Shown piece by piece: positions 36,065 through 49,105 of a DNA stretch of 64,000 nt. How positions within the stretch are numbered: position 1 is the stretch's first letter; every line of letters starts with the position of its first letter. Made by a program: the position numbers and the translations under genes. The DNA is from Lichenostomus cassidix. Its lineage: Eukaryota; Chordata; Aves; Passeriformes; Meliphagidae. The stretch covers positions 68,972,565 to 69,036,564 of the forward strand of contig CM039211.1 in the NCBI GenBank assembly GCA_008360975.2, given 5' to 3'. The notes beneath the pieces are model-generated. The model did no database searches and had not been told where the DNA came from. It saw only the letters and a list, made by a program, of their open reading frames with translations.

Positions 36065-37145
36065 CTGCTGATGACAACATTCTTCAAACAGAGTCCTTGT
36101 ACATGTTTATCCTGCTTTCCACCCCTAGCTATCATTTGGCCAAGCTATACATATTTACTATCTCTCTTTTCATCTTGCCTCATAAATCAGTCCCTCCAGC
36201 CTCTCAGTCATGTTGGTTGATCTTGTCTTTATTACCATCAATTTGCTCACAATTATGTAGTGCTTAATAGCTTTTCTGAATAACTTTAAGTCAAGAATGA
36301 CACACGGCAGGGGAACTGCAGTGGTTGTGAAATAATTGCAAGAACTCGTGGTGCTCTGGAGAGAGGGAAATTTTACTGTTGACAATTACGTTACTTTTTT
36401 AGTTTTGACGAAATGGCAAGAAACATAAAGAAAAATTAATTATTCTAAATATTTTCATTCAGATGCAAATAGAAATATAAATACATATTTTTTATTTGCT
36501 TACAAAAATCACTTAAACATATTCTATGAAATTACTGAACTTTTGGGGAGTGGGAAGAAAAAAACATTCATTTAGCTTGACTGTCTTTTATCAGAGACAC
36601 TAGTAGTACTTTTATTGTTCTTAATGGAAGCACAGATAAATACATTTATAAATTACATTTTAAATTACACTTGTCTACAATTCTCGGTATTGTCCTAATT
36701 TCATACAATACTTATTTGTCATCTCCTCCCACTCAGCTTTTCCTATTATCTTTGCCTCCATTAATCCAATCAAAATACTTCTAAAACCAGATTCCTTGCC
36801 CTGTGTGACTCTGCTTCCAAACTGTTTTAGAAAACCACAGTTTACTTTTCTTCCCACCAGTACGTTCTCTCACCTCTGTATTTTTCCTCCCTGGCTTTAC
36901 CCTGCCCTACCTCATCTGATCTCACCTCTTCTCCCCTTGACCTCTCCATCACCTACAGAAGTGTTCTGAGCTCAGGGATTCCTGATGGCTTCTCAGGACC
37001 TTGACTGAGGCAAATGATGTCCCACCAAACTCAGGTCTCCACAGTGGGGGAATGACATCTTAAAATCGTGCTATAATCAGATGAGGCACATCCTTTGACT
37101 CAGTCTCTGCTTAGGTGATGATTACCTGCTCAAAAGGTACACTGT
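36065..37145. other. Unique non-coding DNA
   Basis: Nothing recognised; short open frames only. Confidence 0.5.
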
Positions 37146-37233
37146 AATTATTTATTGCTCATGCAGACATATGAACTTTTTACATCTAAAATTATTTATT
37201 GTTCATGTAGGAATCTGAGCTTTTTCTATCTTG
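37146..37233 (+). repeat. Diverged 44-bp tandem duplication (two copies)
   Basis: AATTATTTATTGCTCATGCAG (from 37146) recurs 44 bp later as AATTATTTATTGTTCATGTAG (from 37190). Matching then continues through GAACTTTTTACATCT versus GAGCTTTTTCTATCT. It is a two-copy local duplication with several substitutions. Confidence 0.7.
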
Positions 37234-38539
37234 CATAGAAAAGGAAGTTCAAGAAAGAGTTGGGCAGATTGAGAAACTTTTTAAGGGTAACTCACAAAAA
37301 AGCAAATTAATTGTAACTTGATGTTTATATTATAGTATTGTATACTATAATACCAAATCCAGGGAGTGAATTTCAGTTTTATATTTTTCATTATGTGCAT
37401 AGCTCTCTTTCTCTATTTGTATATGTGTACATAGGGCTCAGTGTGGTATTGGGTACATTATATTGTAAAAAAGTGTGAGTTGAGAATTAATTTGGTACAC
37501 AAAGAATGTCAACTGAATTTAAAAAATGTGTTTCTCCAAAGAAAATCAGGGAGGCTGGCAGGTCTATCATATTGATAACTATGATACATGAACCATGTTT
37601 CATGTACATACTGAAATATTTCCTTGAAATTGAAGCCATATGTTTAATCTACAATTTCTCCTCATCTGTAATCTTGAATTGTCTGAAAAGTGTCTTAATT
37701 ATTTGGAAAGCAGTGTGTTTGCAATGGCAACTGGTAAGTTATTACTTATGCATGAGAAAATTCAGTCATGACTCCACTTGTTTGGGTTGCTAATAACATT
37801 TGAGTTAAAAAACCCGCCAGGGTCAGTTTGAAAACCTAAGTAGAAACTCATATTAATGTTGTTATTATTAATACTATTAAACAGAAAGTTGAAAGGCAAA
37901 GCAGAAAGTGTTTTGCATACATGTAAAAAAGATGTTCCTCTGCAATGTTTGATATTGACAGATATGTCTATAAAGCTGGTACACGGGGGAATGGTAGTAG
38001 GAGGAACTTTAATTGGATCTGAGCTGCAGCAAACTTCTGAAGAATTTGAAGAAAAGTAATTTCAGTCAATTAAATCTGAAGCAATTAAATAGAGTGCAAT
38101 TACCAGGATGTAAACCCAGTAACACCGGAGTTCTAAAACTTCACCTCGGACTTTGAACTTACACACAGTTTTCCAAATTTTGGAGGTGTTTGTACACGGA
38201 AACACTAGTAGTATTATCAGAAGGTTTCAAACGTTTGACTGATTTAATGGGCAGCGTTCTAATCAAGACTTTCTTCTGCAATCCACATGCAATTGTTAGA
38301 TTGTCTCCATGCTGTTAAATGTACATGAAGAAGACATAAAAAATAAGTAATTTTTGTGCTTGGTATACATTTTCCTTGAATACCAACTGTTTATCACATC
38401 CAAAAATAGGACAATGGGCCAATTTGTTACATGACATCCAGAAAGTGATCTCCAAAAGTAATTTTTTAATAACCAGAACAGTGCTGGCTGATCTTTCCTT
38501 ACAGTGCAAGTGGTCTTGATCCACAGGTGTAAGAAATCA
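37234..38539. other. Unique non-coding DNA
   Basis: An AT-rich perfect hairpin lies at 37328-37352. No transposon or gene is recognised. Confidence 0.5.
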
Positions 38540-39697
38540 GGAGAGGAAGGCAAGAGAGAAACATGGATGTGTCAAGACCTTCTTACCCTAAAGGGCAAGA
38601 AGCAAATGCACAGGCAGTGGAAGCACGGGCAGATATCCTGGGAAGAGTACAAAGGTGCTGCCCAGCTGTACAAGAATGGGGTCAGAAAGGTCAAGGTGCA
38701 GCTGGACCTATTCTTGGCAAGGAATGCAAAGTGTTTCTACAGGTATTTCAGCCAGAAAAGAGAGCCAAAAAAGAGCACCATCCAGGGATGAACTCTCACA
38801 AACTGTTAAAAATGTGTTGGAAGAAGACTGTGTTACTCAAAAAAGTTTTGTCTCAGTCTTCAGTAACAATCTCCTTCCTACAACTCCTAAGTGGATGAAC
38901 CACAACAGATGGACTGGAGGAGCAAAGTCCCTCCCACTGTAAGAGAATATAAGGTTCATGACCACCTGAAGAACCTGAATGTACAGAAGTTAATGGGATA
39001 TGATGAGATGCATAGAGTCCTGAGGGAATTTGCCGAGCCAAATTGCAGTTGCCAAGCCAACTGTCTGTGATGTCCTAATATCATGGCAGTCACATGAAGT
39101 CCCAGGTGACTGGAGAAAGGGAAACACTCTACCTATCTTTAAAAAGAGTAGAGAGGAGGACCCTGGGAACTACCAGCCCATCAGTCTCACTTCTGTGCTG
39201 GTATGGTCATGGACCAGATCCTCCTTGAAGCTGGGTTAAGCACATGGAGAGCAGGAAGGTTACTTGAGACAACCAAAACAGCTGCTCTGAGGCCAAGTCC
39301 TGACTGACCAACCTCATGGCCCTCTGTGATGGGGTGACTATATCAGTAGATGACAGAAGAGCTAAGGATGTCAACTACCTGGACTTCTGTAAGGCCTTTG
39401 ACATAGTCCCCATGCAAATCCTTCTCTCTAAATTGGAGAGAGATTAATTTTGATGGGTGGACTGTTCAGTGGATTAGGAACTGGTTGGACAGTGGCCTCC
39501 AGAGGGTAATGGTCAGTGGCTCAATAACCAGATGGAGATCAGTGACAATGGTGTCCCTCGGGGATCCATATTGACTCCAATACTTTTTAACACCTTCATC
39601 AATGGCAGTGACAGTGGGATAGAGTGCATCCTCATCAATTTTGCAGATGACATCAAGCTGAGAGGTGTGGTTGACACACCTGAAGGACAGGATGTGA
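38540..39697 (+). mobile_element. CR1 LINE, internal ORF2 (linker and reverse transcriptase) fragment
   Basis: Readable blocks in order are: a linker with KKQMHRQWKHGQISWEEYKG and KCFYRYFSQKR (about 38600-38765); VPGDWRKGNTLPIFKK and EEDPGNYQPISLTSV (39096-39200); [11 protein letters not shown]; catalytic motif [10 protein letters not shown] (39376-39402); IRNWLD; GVPRGS in place of GVPQGS (39550-39567); and the catalytic FADD box (39640-39651). It ends in GVVDTPEGQDV. Stops and single-base shifts (for example near 39445 and 39549) split the frame. The endonuclease domain, ORF2 C-terminus and 3' UTR are all missing. Loss of the 3' end is unusual for CR1, so a later deletion or insertion broke the copy. 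Confidence 0.93.
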
Positions 39698-39960
39698 CCT
39701 GGTTTTAACCATGGTTTGGCTGTAGCACATGGAAAGTGAGTGGAACAAGCCAATGAATTTACTAATTGGCTGTGACTGATAACCACAGAGGGCTTGGAGA
39801 GAGGAGAGGCTGGCTCTGGAAGAAACGCTTACTTCTTTGATTTGTTGGCCAAGCTGCAGCAGACGCCAATGAAACTAGTGCCTGCAACTCAGAAATTAAA
39901 AGAGAAAGAAAGAAATGGAAAGGAGGGTAGACCTCCAAGACTGATTACTGCTGCATAAGC
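39698..39960. other. Unidentified segment replacing the CR1 3' part
   Basis: CR1 similarity stops at about 39697, and GTTTTAACCATGGTTTGGCTG begins a segment I cannot assign. It contains GCTGCAGCAGACGCC and a purine-rich stretch (39899-39930). It may be part of another transposable element, such as a solo LTR fragment, or simply the flanking DNA after a deletion. Confidence 0.35.
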
Positions 39961-40518
39961 ATTTTGTCATAAGCAAAAAAGGAATGCAGACCAGATAGGG
40001 GCCTCTAACAGTGACAGAGATAAAGAGGCTAAAGTTTAAAAGCACAGAAGTTTAACTGCCAGTGTTTATTTATAGCTTCACACATACAAAGGCACTGCTA
40101 TTTCAGGGAAACGGCACTATTTTTTAAATGTGTCAGTTTTGAATAGTCCAGACACAGTAAAAGTAAAATAAAGTGAACCGCATGTGTTAAGGAACAAATT
40201 TAAATAGCAATGGCTCTGAGAATAAAGTGTACATTAAAATAAGGGAAGAGGCTATAGCTCATTTAATTTGCAGAATAAATCTCTGACAAAGATCCCTGTC
40301 TCGTGTACAGAGATGATATTAGGAGTTGAGAAAAAGATATAAGCCACAGTCGGATATAATATGTGTGTCAGTGTGTATGTGTGTATAAATACTGCCACTT
40401 ATCTATCCCACTAACTATCTATCCATCAGGAATACATGTACATTCATAAACATTTATGTTTATTTTATTCATTAATACACAAAGACTTACCAATTAGCTG
40501 TATCAATACTCTATTTGG
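39961..40518. other. Unique DNA with degenerate (TG)n and (ATCT)n
   Basis: GTGTGTCAGTGTGTATGTGTGTAT (about 40363-40386) and CTATCTATCC-type steps (about 40400-40432) are small simple repeats. Nothing else is recognised. Confidence 0.55.
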
Positions 40519-40605
40519 CAATAAATTCTTTGGGGCAAGGATTTTCCTCATTTTTATACATTGCAGATATATAGCATAGAGAAATAATTGGTTCTATAAT
40601 GATAA
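40519..40605 (+). mobile_element. MIR-like SINE 3' tail fragment
   Basis: ATAAATTCTTTGGGGCAAGG (40521-40540), followed by TTTTTATACATTGCAGATATATAGCATAGAG and GGTTCTATAATG, parallels the sauropsid SINE tail (TAAGCTCTTTGGGGCAGGGAC, then CAGCRCCTAGCACA, then GGGG). The same tail motif is seen at 2311. The conserved core is absent. Confidence 0.48.
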
Positions 40606-43600
40606 AAACATTGTGCTTCCTTGTCATCTTACTTTTTACTGACATTATCAGAGTTGTTCAATAAATGCCATCTCTTCATCCTCTGATACTTACATTTATT
40701 CATTATATGCAGCACAATTTATAGAGACAAAAAAAGTGGATCACATTAAAAGTATTTTAAATTTTACTGGAATTTTGACGGAGTGTGTTTTCATCGTCTC
40801 TGTGTTTCTTGACATAGGTTCCTAGCTGACAAACAAACTATTTAAATATTCTTTTTAGGATAAACATTTTTTAAATTAAGGATGTAATACTGCTATTTAT
40901 GCTATACAATACACTTGCAGTTTTACGATGAAGAAACAAAAGCTATCCCAAAGATCCATCCCTAAGTTTTTCCTGGATAACATATATGTTATGTACACAG
41001 TGCTGAATTCTAGACTTCTCTATTGATTATAGAAGCATAAAGAAGGAAGCTGCTTTATGACAGATTTTTGACTTGGTCTGTTTTCCATTGTCATGTCTTG
41101 TCAAGGGAAAGTTTAAGTATTTCAATTTTTATGCCTCTCATTCATGGAAATTGCCTTTCTTGAGATATCATAAAGAAAAAAAACCCTCAGCACCATGACA
41201 TAAAGGGGATGCATCCAGTACATCACAGAGCATCAAAATTTCCTCTGAGAGGTTTAGTAATTAGCACAGAGGTCTTCCCAAATTAGTGCACTTTTACTTC
41301 CAGGACTAACAGGGCAAGTGGGCTGCTGGACCTCGGCCTGGCATCATTTGGTTCTCATGCTAGAGAAGGTCAGATCTGTTTTTTCCCCTATCAACCATCT
41401 TTAGAAGGAGGTTGGGAAATTTAAATCTGGAATAAAATTACAATTTGAATTCTGATTTAAAGACAGTGTTTTCTTTCTTCCAGACCAACTCCTATGAACT
41501 GAGAATTCCCACAGCAAGTAGTAAACTGCCTCACAACTTAGAGAAGCTTTGCTTTTTTTTTTCGTCTCCTCACATGTAACAGCTATTGCTGAAAAAATTA
41601 ACACAAACTTGTGTTCTTGATATTTCTCTTCCTTTTAAATTTCATTTTCCTACTTATTACAGGTTAGCTTATAAAACTGTAGCATTACCTTCTCAGAAAC
41701 CAAAACCAGTCATGACTGTCTCTCCTTTGAAAAACATTTATGTATCTTATTTCTCTTAGAAAGGAAAAAATTTTCTAGGTAATCACTGATTTCTGTGTCT
41801 CCTTTATTTTCTGTCAATTTCCTTATTTTGATTAAAAACCCCCCAAAACCCAGTTGTTTTCTTCATTTCAGAGAATACAAGAGTAAAAAAGACTGAAAAA
41901 ATCATCTGAGTTGATACTCTGCATTGTCTCTATCCTTCTCTTTTCACTCTCTCCTCCTAATGACTTTCTGACACACAAAAAAAGGCTACACTCCCAAGAT
42001 TTTAATGAACAGTTGGTTTTCCCTTATCTAGTAATTGGTCCTTTTGATTTCAATGGTCTTGCTCATAAAGTATGATACAACTAGGTATTATCAAGGATAT
42101 ATTAATCACTAACAATTATCTAAATGACTAAGGATCTTGATTTTACATTAAAAAGATTAGATTGTTTTAAGATTATATGCTTATGAGGAAGCCAACAACA
42201 TTGTAAGAACTCCCAAACCTAATCTACTTAAATCTTTCCCTTAGTACTGAAGGGGACTAATCAGTGTCTTTTTTACCTTCTTACCACTTATTCTTAGTGA
42301 GAATAAGTGAACATTATTTGGTTATTCCCCCATTTTTCATCAGACAATATTATATGGGTAGTAATTTTGCTACATATATGAAGCATAACTCCTTTCTCCC
42401 TGGAACAGACAGAAAGAAATTAAATCACACCTATTCAGAGAGGCTTCAAAATTTCTGGGATATTTCTGCAGTACTTCACTGTACTTCTGACTTTCATATT
42501 GCTCAGGGCTCATTCCAAAATCAATCTGTAGCCTTTTATGTGTTTATATAGCATTGTATTGGCACATCTAAGTATACAACAGCACCTCTTTTCCCCCATG
42601 GTGACTTCCAGCATCTTACTGCAAAAGGTATTTTTGGGATGAGATTTTGCCTGCCAGTTATTCTGGGGTGACTTTGTACAGGTCAAAGAAATTACTCTGT
42701 TTGTTCTGGTCAAAAGCTGACACACCCACATGGGGGCAAATTAAATCTACGTGGGTTATACTAGCGTTACAATGGTGATTTTGTTTGTTTGTTTGTTTGT
42801 TTATACATAAATATCTGTGTGTCTGTGTGTCTCTGTGTGTATTTATCTCCTCCAAATCACTCTTAGACTCTCACTGCAGCCCCTGTCATAACTGAAGGGA
42901 GAAGACAGTTATCTCATGACCTGAAGGCATTAGCCAAATTATCATGGATCAGACATCCACAAAATACAAAATGAGGTTTCATTTGACATAGACATTTACA
43001 TCAAACATATACAGAATAATTATTTCCACTGGAGCATTGATGAATCAACCAATGGCAATTTAATGAGAATACTGTCTGTCCTTGTAAGTTATATTCCCCT
43101 TCAGTTGCAAAGGTGCTAGCCAAGCGCATTGTATCACTCAGTCTTGTCAGAGTAGATGTTCTGTCACTGATTAAAGAGCTGGATGTCCTCTTTAGTCACA
43201 AAAACATTTCATGGAATAACCTTGTTTCTGTCTTAATGGATTCTTGCAATGTAATGAAAGGCTCCAAACTGGACTTGAAGAAACCCTCAGAGAGACAGAG
43301 GGTGTCACTTCTCACTTAGTCACCGCTGGCAATTGCTGCCACTCTGCCCATAGCACACCTGAGAAGAGATGTACAAGTCATTTAAAAGGCACATTCCGTC
43401 AAATGCATAATGGGCAAGAAAAGCATCAGAGGAGTTTTTGCTTCCTTCCCCCTCCTCAGCCTCCACAACTTCCAGATTTCTCAGATTTGTCACAGCCAAA
43501 CGAGGGGGTCAGGAATAAGAATGAATATTTGATACCTCTGTGTGAGCTGAGTGTGACATGCTGATGGCACCTTGGTAATCTCTGCCAGGCAAATGATTTC

Positions 43601-44294
43601 CCAGGGTTTGCAGAGAGGAAAGGAGGGGAAAGAAAGGAGAACTGACAGTGCAGTTTCACTCCACATCTGCTGCCAATTTTAAGGAGTCACTAATTCACAA
43701 ACTATATGGTAAGCACATTTAACTGTTCTAGCATTTTTCTCATGCTTCATGAAAACAGAGATAATAACTGGTAAACCAACTGTAAAATTAAAAGAACTAG
43801 ATGTTGCCAATAAAGACCATCATTTCAGGAAAATAAATTTGTTTCTTGGAAGCTGATCTCTAACGTATGCTTTAGGTGCCCACAAGAAAAGCAATTCAAC
43901 TGGAGAGCAAATTGATCTTGCTCCACTGGTTTATATGAACAGAGCAAAAAATATACACCAACAGGTTATCACTTAATAACTCTTTGTTTCCCTAATATTG
44001 AATCAATAGCAGGATCTCTTGGAGTCATCAAATCTTGAAGTGCAATGTAAAAAGTAATTCAAGGACGCGCACCCATAGACACACACACACACACACCCCA
44101 CTGAAGGAATAAACATTTCCAAGGCAAAATGTTCCATCACACTTAAGACAATATTGGTCTTCTGAAGATAAGAAACAGCAGCTTAATATCTTCTCACAGA
44201 ACTCATGGTCCAAAGCATCTGCTGGTATAATTCTTATTTCTGCAGAGGAAATGGTTGTACACACAGTTAAAAAACACACATAGTGTGTTTTAAA
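40606..44294. other. Unique non-coding DNA
   Basis: About 3.7 kb without a recognised LINE. (GTTT)n lies at 42779-42802 with TGTGTC steps just after it, and (AC)n at 44079-44096. A possible palindromic-element centre, TTTGATTTCAATGGTCTTGCTCATAAAG, occurs at about 42043-42070. The region 43190-43420 is repeat-free and of mixed composition. Confidence 0.5.
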
Positions 44295-44605
44295 ACACAA
44301 AATGGGCAAGCTGATCTCATCTCTGTGGTCTCCGGAGACAGGACATTTGGGAATGGTTCAAAACTGCACCAGGGGAAGTTCAGACTGGATATAAGAAAGC
44401 ATTTCCTTACCAAGGAGGTGGTCAAACACCAGGACAAGCTTCCTAGAGAGGTAGGCAATTCCCAAGCTTGGCAGTGTTTGAGAGACATTTGGACAACATC
44501 CTCAACAATACACTTTTACTTGGTCAGCCCTGAATTTGTCAGGCATCATTGTAGGTTCCTTCCAACTGAAACAGCAATCCGTTTCATCCCATTCCATGCC
44601 AGTCA
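44295..44605 (+). mobile_element. CR1 LINE, 3' end fragment
   Basis: The strand encodes the last conserved stretch of CR1 ORF2: SGDRTFGNGSKLHQGKFRLD and IRKHFLTKEVVKHQDKLPREV (about 44327-44455). It runs on to a 3' UTR with GTAGGTTCCTTCCAACTGAAAC and a degraded CATCCCATTCCATG end. It is a short 5'-truncated copy aligned with the end of the copy at 27645. Confidence 0.9.
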
Positions 44606-46269
44606 TAGAGATGAACATGTAAAAATGCTAAAGGTTTTACTGTTGGGCGTAAAATTATGTCCCTTTTGCTGACAATCTTAAATTTTGATTACAGCATTTT
44701 TATGTTTAGAATTTCTCTTACCAAGATCTTTTTCCCTTAGAAAAGAGGGGACACAAACTACTAGGGTGGTCACTGACTAAGTGCAGTTCACAGAAACCCT
44801 CTTGCCATGGCAGTTTCTCAGGCTCCATCACAGTAGCAGATGGGTTCAGGGCATAAACCATTGTATATAGATTTCCTTTATTATAAGTAAAGAGAAATAG
44901 GAAGGTCTAGGGAAATTATCACATGTTCTAATTTGAATGACTGCATTAGAATTAGGTAAATAGCCTCTGAAATGATTGTGTTTCTTCCTTTTGGCAGCAA
45001 AATATGCCTAAGATTCTTAGCTGAGGAAGAGCTATCTGCATTAAATAGGTGCATCTTGTGAAGGATTGACATAAGCCACAGGCTTGTTCATACCCGTATG
45101 GCCCATTAAAATGGGTTTAAGTACAGTTTCTATCAACAATGGTATACAAGAAAGAAATTCATCTAGAAGAAAATTAAATTATTTTATCTCCCTTACTTGA
45201 AATATTGACTTTATTGGGAGAGAGCCTCCCATGTAAATTAGAGAGAGCTCAGAATAAACTGCAAAGAATTCAAATTCCCTCTTTCCCCTGAAAACACACT
45301 CCGAGCATCTCTGTTAGGACCCCCTGTAGCCCCTACACATATATGTATAAATAAAAATATTAATAAGCTCTCATATCTCAGCATCAGTGGCACTGATGAA
45401 AGGAATATTGGGAATAACAACCAAAACCTAACTAGGCAAATGAATAGGATAATGTCTTTCTCTGCTGGTGAACTGTGACAAACCACATCCATGTGAGATG
45501 TAGACGACATTGTGCTGCTTATTGTTTGCTTACAATAGAGAGGTCCTAAAGCAATAGCTCAGTTTAATGCTCCTAATAAGAAGCATAGTGCTAGCAGCAC
45601 TGTCATCATACCTGTGGTCAAATTTCCAATCCTAGTGAGTGAAAAAAGAAGAAGAAACAGAAAAAGAAAGTTATATTTCAGGGACATGAATTAATTGGAA
45701 AGCTGTATTTCCAATACAGTTGATATTAAGCTTTCCCGTTGACACCAGAGCTGTGAAATATAGCTGACTCAAGGGGTAGGCAAATAGAGGAATATGTTTT
45801 CCTGACAACTGACACATGGCCTGCTGTCTCCTTAAAGGGCTGCTGGCCATCCACTCTGCTTCCTGACTCCCACAGGCTGCCCTGAGTCTCAGCAATAGGT
45901 GAATTTCAGCAAAGTTTGGCTACTCAAACACAATGCACTTCAGCCAGGGATTGGGACTGGAAATCACAGATGATTGATTCATCTCTCTGTGTTCCTAGCA
46001 TCACCTGGTTGGGGATATATATGAAGGTCTCTATTTCTCTTAGTCTATAAGGAAGTAAAAATGGCTGCAACCCTTTTGTATGAAATTAAGCCAATCTCTT
46101 TTTCTTTTTTTTCTCCCTTCAAAATTTTAATAAGGTTCAGTGTTAGCCCCTATCCACACTGGCAAAAAGAGACATCAGCTCTAGCTTTTCAAAAGAAACA
46201 GTTGTTATATTATTTCAGACTTTACATCATATTTGAGGAATAAAATAAATAACTGACGGATGACAAAAG
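44606..46269. other. Unique non-coding DNA
   Basis: Nothing recognised. A mixed-composition, repeat-free stretch at 45670-45910 could be conserved but shows no diagnostic motif. Confidence 0.5.
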
Positions 46270-46450
46270 GGTAGCATTTATTTTATGGTTTACATATGCT
46301 GAGCATTGTAAATATCACTAAATCTGTTCCTTCTGACTGCCATTACAATTAAAAGTCCTTTTAGAGGAAAAGAAACTGAGGCCAAAAGTCACTCTTCAAG
46401 ATCTCTGCATAGGAGCAGATAGGATCTGAGCTTTTGGTGTCCTTATCACC
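46270..46450 (-). mobile_element. MIR SINE remnant
   Basis: GCATTTATTTTATGGTTTACATATGCTGAGCATTG, then CCTTTTAGAGGAAAAGAAACTGAGGCC (46358-46384) and GATAGGATCTGAGC match the complement of MIR. In that complement, CATTTATTGAGC, then CAGATGAGGAAACTGAGGC, then GGATTCGAACC occur in this order. The element is old and inactive. Confidence 0.55.
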
Positions 46451-48634
46451 ATCATTCCTCCTGAAAAAAAGGTCCCTTAATTAATTTGTCTGCTTAAACA
46501 TGCACGGAATGAAATTTATTTGTGCATATGCATGTGTGTAAGAAGCTTCTAGAGTCTCGAAAAGGATATGATTCTGCCCAGTCTGGAACAGCATCATCAG
46601 CCAGCTTGAAAAATCTGTGATAAACACATTTATCCACTAGAGGATGCCTGGGCAAGCTCTTCTGGGTAGAAAAAAGGTTGTTGCACTGAAAACTTCAGTT
46701 TTTGATTCTGAAAAGCGCAACTGTGTGGTGACAGCCCCAATTTGCCTGCTTCATCCCTATTACCAGGACAACTGGTAAAGAAGTGAAAGGGCAGCTCCTT
46801 GTGCACCATCAGGCATTTTAGCAGGCACTTGTGAGGTGTCCTGGCACAGCTGATGCAAGGCACACAAGGATTTCAGAGCCGTGGGTCTGAAAAATCAAAC
46901 AGAGAAATGGGGTGAGGAGTGCTTTAAAGTTAAATGGGTGCTTTACAGAAGGAAAAAGTTTAAGCAAAGGCTGTTTGCACATAAACCAGCTCCATCCCTT
47001 CTGCACAAGTTCCCTGAAGTGCTCTGAAGTGCTCTCCATGTGGCTTAGCTTGAGACACAAGTGGGTCTGCAGAGGGCAATGGGAGCTGCCTTCGCAGGAG
47101 GCTGGAGCATGGGGGACTGATTTTTGCAGGATTTAAGGTTATGCTATTAGAAAACTCTGCAGAATTGATCTGTACACTTTGGCAGGGTGTGACCCCACGA
47201 CTCTCTGGCTCTCTCTGAGGAATGGGAGTTCACCACAGCTTTGGCTCATCAGGATTAAGAAATAAAGCACAGAACTCCTACCAGGTTGTCATTCTGCTGC
47301 TTTTACAGGGTCCGTGCTCAAAGTCAGGACAGAGCAAAACAATTGAAATACTGTTCAGAAATTCTCCCCCACTATAACAGCTCTCTGCATCTAGAACATT
47401 CCCACTTTAAACAAGTGCACTTCAATACACATGACAGCTATTGCTAATGGACTCAGCTTTTGCACACAATGTATTTGCTCATCCTCTGCTGCTACCAAGA
47501 AGTTACTGCAAAAGAAAATAAAAAACAACCCCTGAGCCTAAAATCCCAAGTTGCAATGTATACTTTAAAGAAATATGTACAATTATTTTTATTGTTTGTG
47601 CCCAGTCTGTTTATTACCAAATGTTTAACACGATGAAGTTGAACAGATAGAACAGCTAATAGTACTAGGTATTGAATTTACAATTGAACACAAAGTGGAT
47701 GAGTCTATTATAAAGCTTGTCCAGGGAATGCATTTATGAGGCATCCTCTAATCAGCAAAGAGAGGGGGCATGTTTGTCCTTTCTCTGTTGCTTTGTGAGT
47801 TAGTGTTAGTCTGAAAGGCTGGCTTGTATCCAGAAAGCAGCAGATGTGGGTGGATAGAATTTTTTTTTTCCCTTGCCGCTCACTTGAAATAGGTCAATAT
47901 CCAAAATTTAATTACAAAAAATGTAACCAGAATTGTTTCTTTCACAATAAAAATAATTATGACTACAAAAGCAGAAGACTCTCCTTACATCTCAGTATAT
48001 CTTCCCTGAATCTGACGCAATGGCACATCTTTTAAATGTGATTTTTGCATACACTGCTAATCTTGAAAAGTTTCAGAGAGCTTTGAATATTTGATTTATT
48101 GAGTTGTTTTAATGCAGGTTAATTCAGCTTGTACCTACCTTCTCGGGATACTGGAGGACCTGTGGTGTTGGTTTACATTATGAAAAGGAAACATTTATCT
48201 TGTTGTGATATTGATATTATCCAGTTAAGTTGCAATATTCAACTATTCTTAGTAGCATTGGGAAGGGCTGATACCAACAAAATAAGATTAATGCTTCCAT
48301 TTTGTTTCAAAGCAAAGTTCATGAAAATAAAAGGCCATGGTCCCTACTTGATTAAATTTTCTTTGCTCTCTCTGGACATCCTATTATCAAATGAAAATGC
48401 AGATAATGGGCTATTTTGCTCTTTTTCTGTCTAGATTGGCAAATCATTATCTGTGTCCTCTCATCCATTCACCATACAGAAAAATTATCTCTTAATACTC
48501 TTAGAATTTCAACAACTCTAAAATGCTGATATATATGCAATCTTTTTATCCATAGATTTTAGAAATATTCATAAAGAACATTAATATTATAATTTTCTCT
48601 TGTCACATACAAAAAGCCTATGGCATTCCTTTAG
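46451..48634. other. Unique non-coding DNA
   Basis: No transposon is recognised. A two-copy 10-bp tandem repeat (TGAAGTGCTC) sits at 47015-47034. The stretch 47380-47760 is AT-rich and repeat-free, with many TTTATT/AATTT cores, and may include a conserved element. Confidence 0.5.
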
Positions 48635-48690
48635 CAAATCCAGAAACTGAGGCAGAAAGAATTTTCCAAGAATAGCAAACAAGTTTTAGA
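48635..48690 (-). mobile_element. Possible MIR-like fragment
   Basis: AATCCAGAAACTGAGGCAGAAAGAATTTTCCAAGAATAGC resembles the complement of the MIR core (GAGGAAACTGAGGCAC...CTTGCCCAAG). Only about 50 bp fit, so it may be chance. Confidence 0.32.
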
Positions 48691-49017
48691 TTTTCAGATT
48701 TTTTTTTGGAAAACATTTTTCAATACAGAGACATCTAACCATGAAATGTTCTTAACACGAAGTGACCACAACTGTAACAGAACATAATCTATAATTTTAG
48801 CTAGGAATTAGAAAGTATCTGGTAACTTTAATACAAAATAAGAACACTCCTTCTTTATGTCTCTATAATATTCATATGCTATTCAATGATGTGCCAATAA
48901 TTAGGATTTAGATGACAGGGTTTGTGAAAAAAGTCTTGGTTGCCTTTTCATTTATGCTGTTTTATTTTCTGGGTTTTATTTATTAATTTGCTTCTACTAA
49001 AGTGTTCTTGCCATGGG

Positions 49018-49105
49018 AAAAAAAAAAAAAACAAACAAACAAACAAACAAAAAAAAAGCCCAAACCAAAAAACTCATAACAATAAACCAAACCAAATCAA
49101 AGAAA
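49018..49105 (+). repeat. A-rich (CAAA)n tract
   Basis: A run followed by five to six CAAA units and then AAACC steps. Low-complexity DNA of the same class as 12791-13108. Confidence 0.85.

Noticed and set aside
43190..43420. Possible conserved non-coding block
   Set aside because: Repeat-free and of balanced composition, but with no diagnostic motif, hairpin or clear CpG retention. Not strong enough to list without an alignment.
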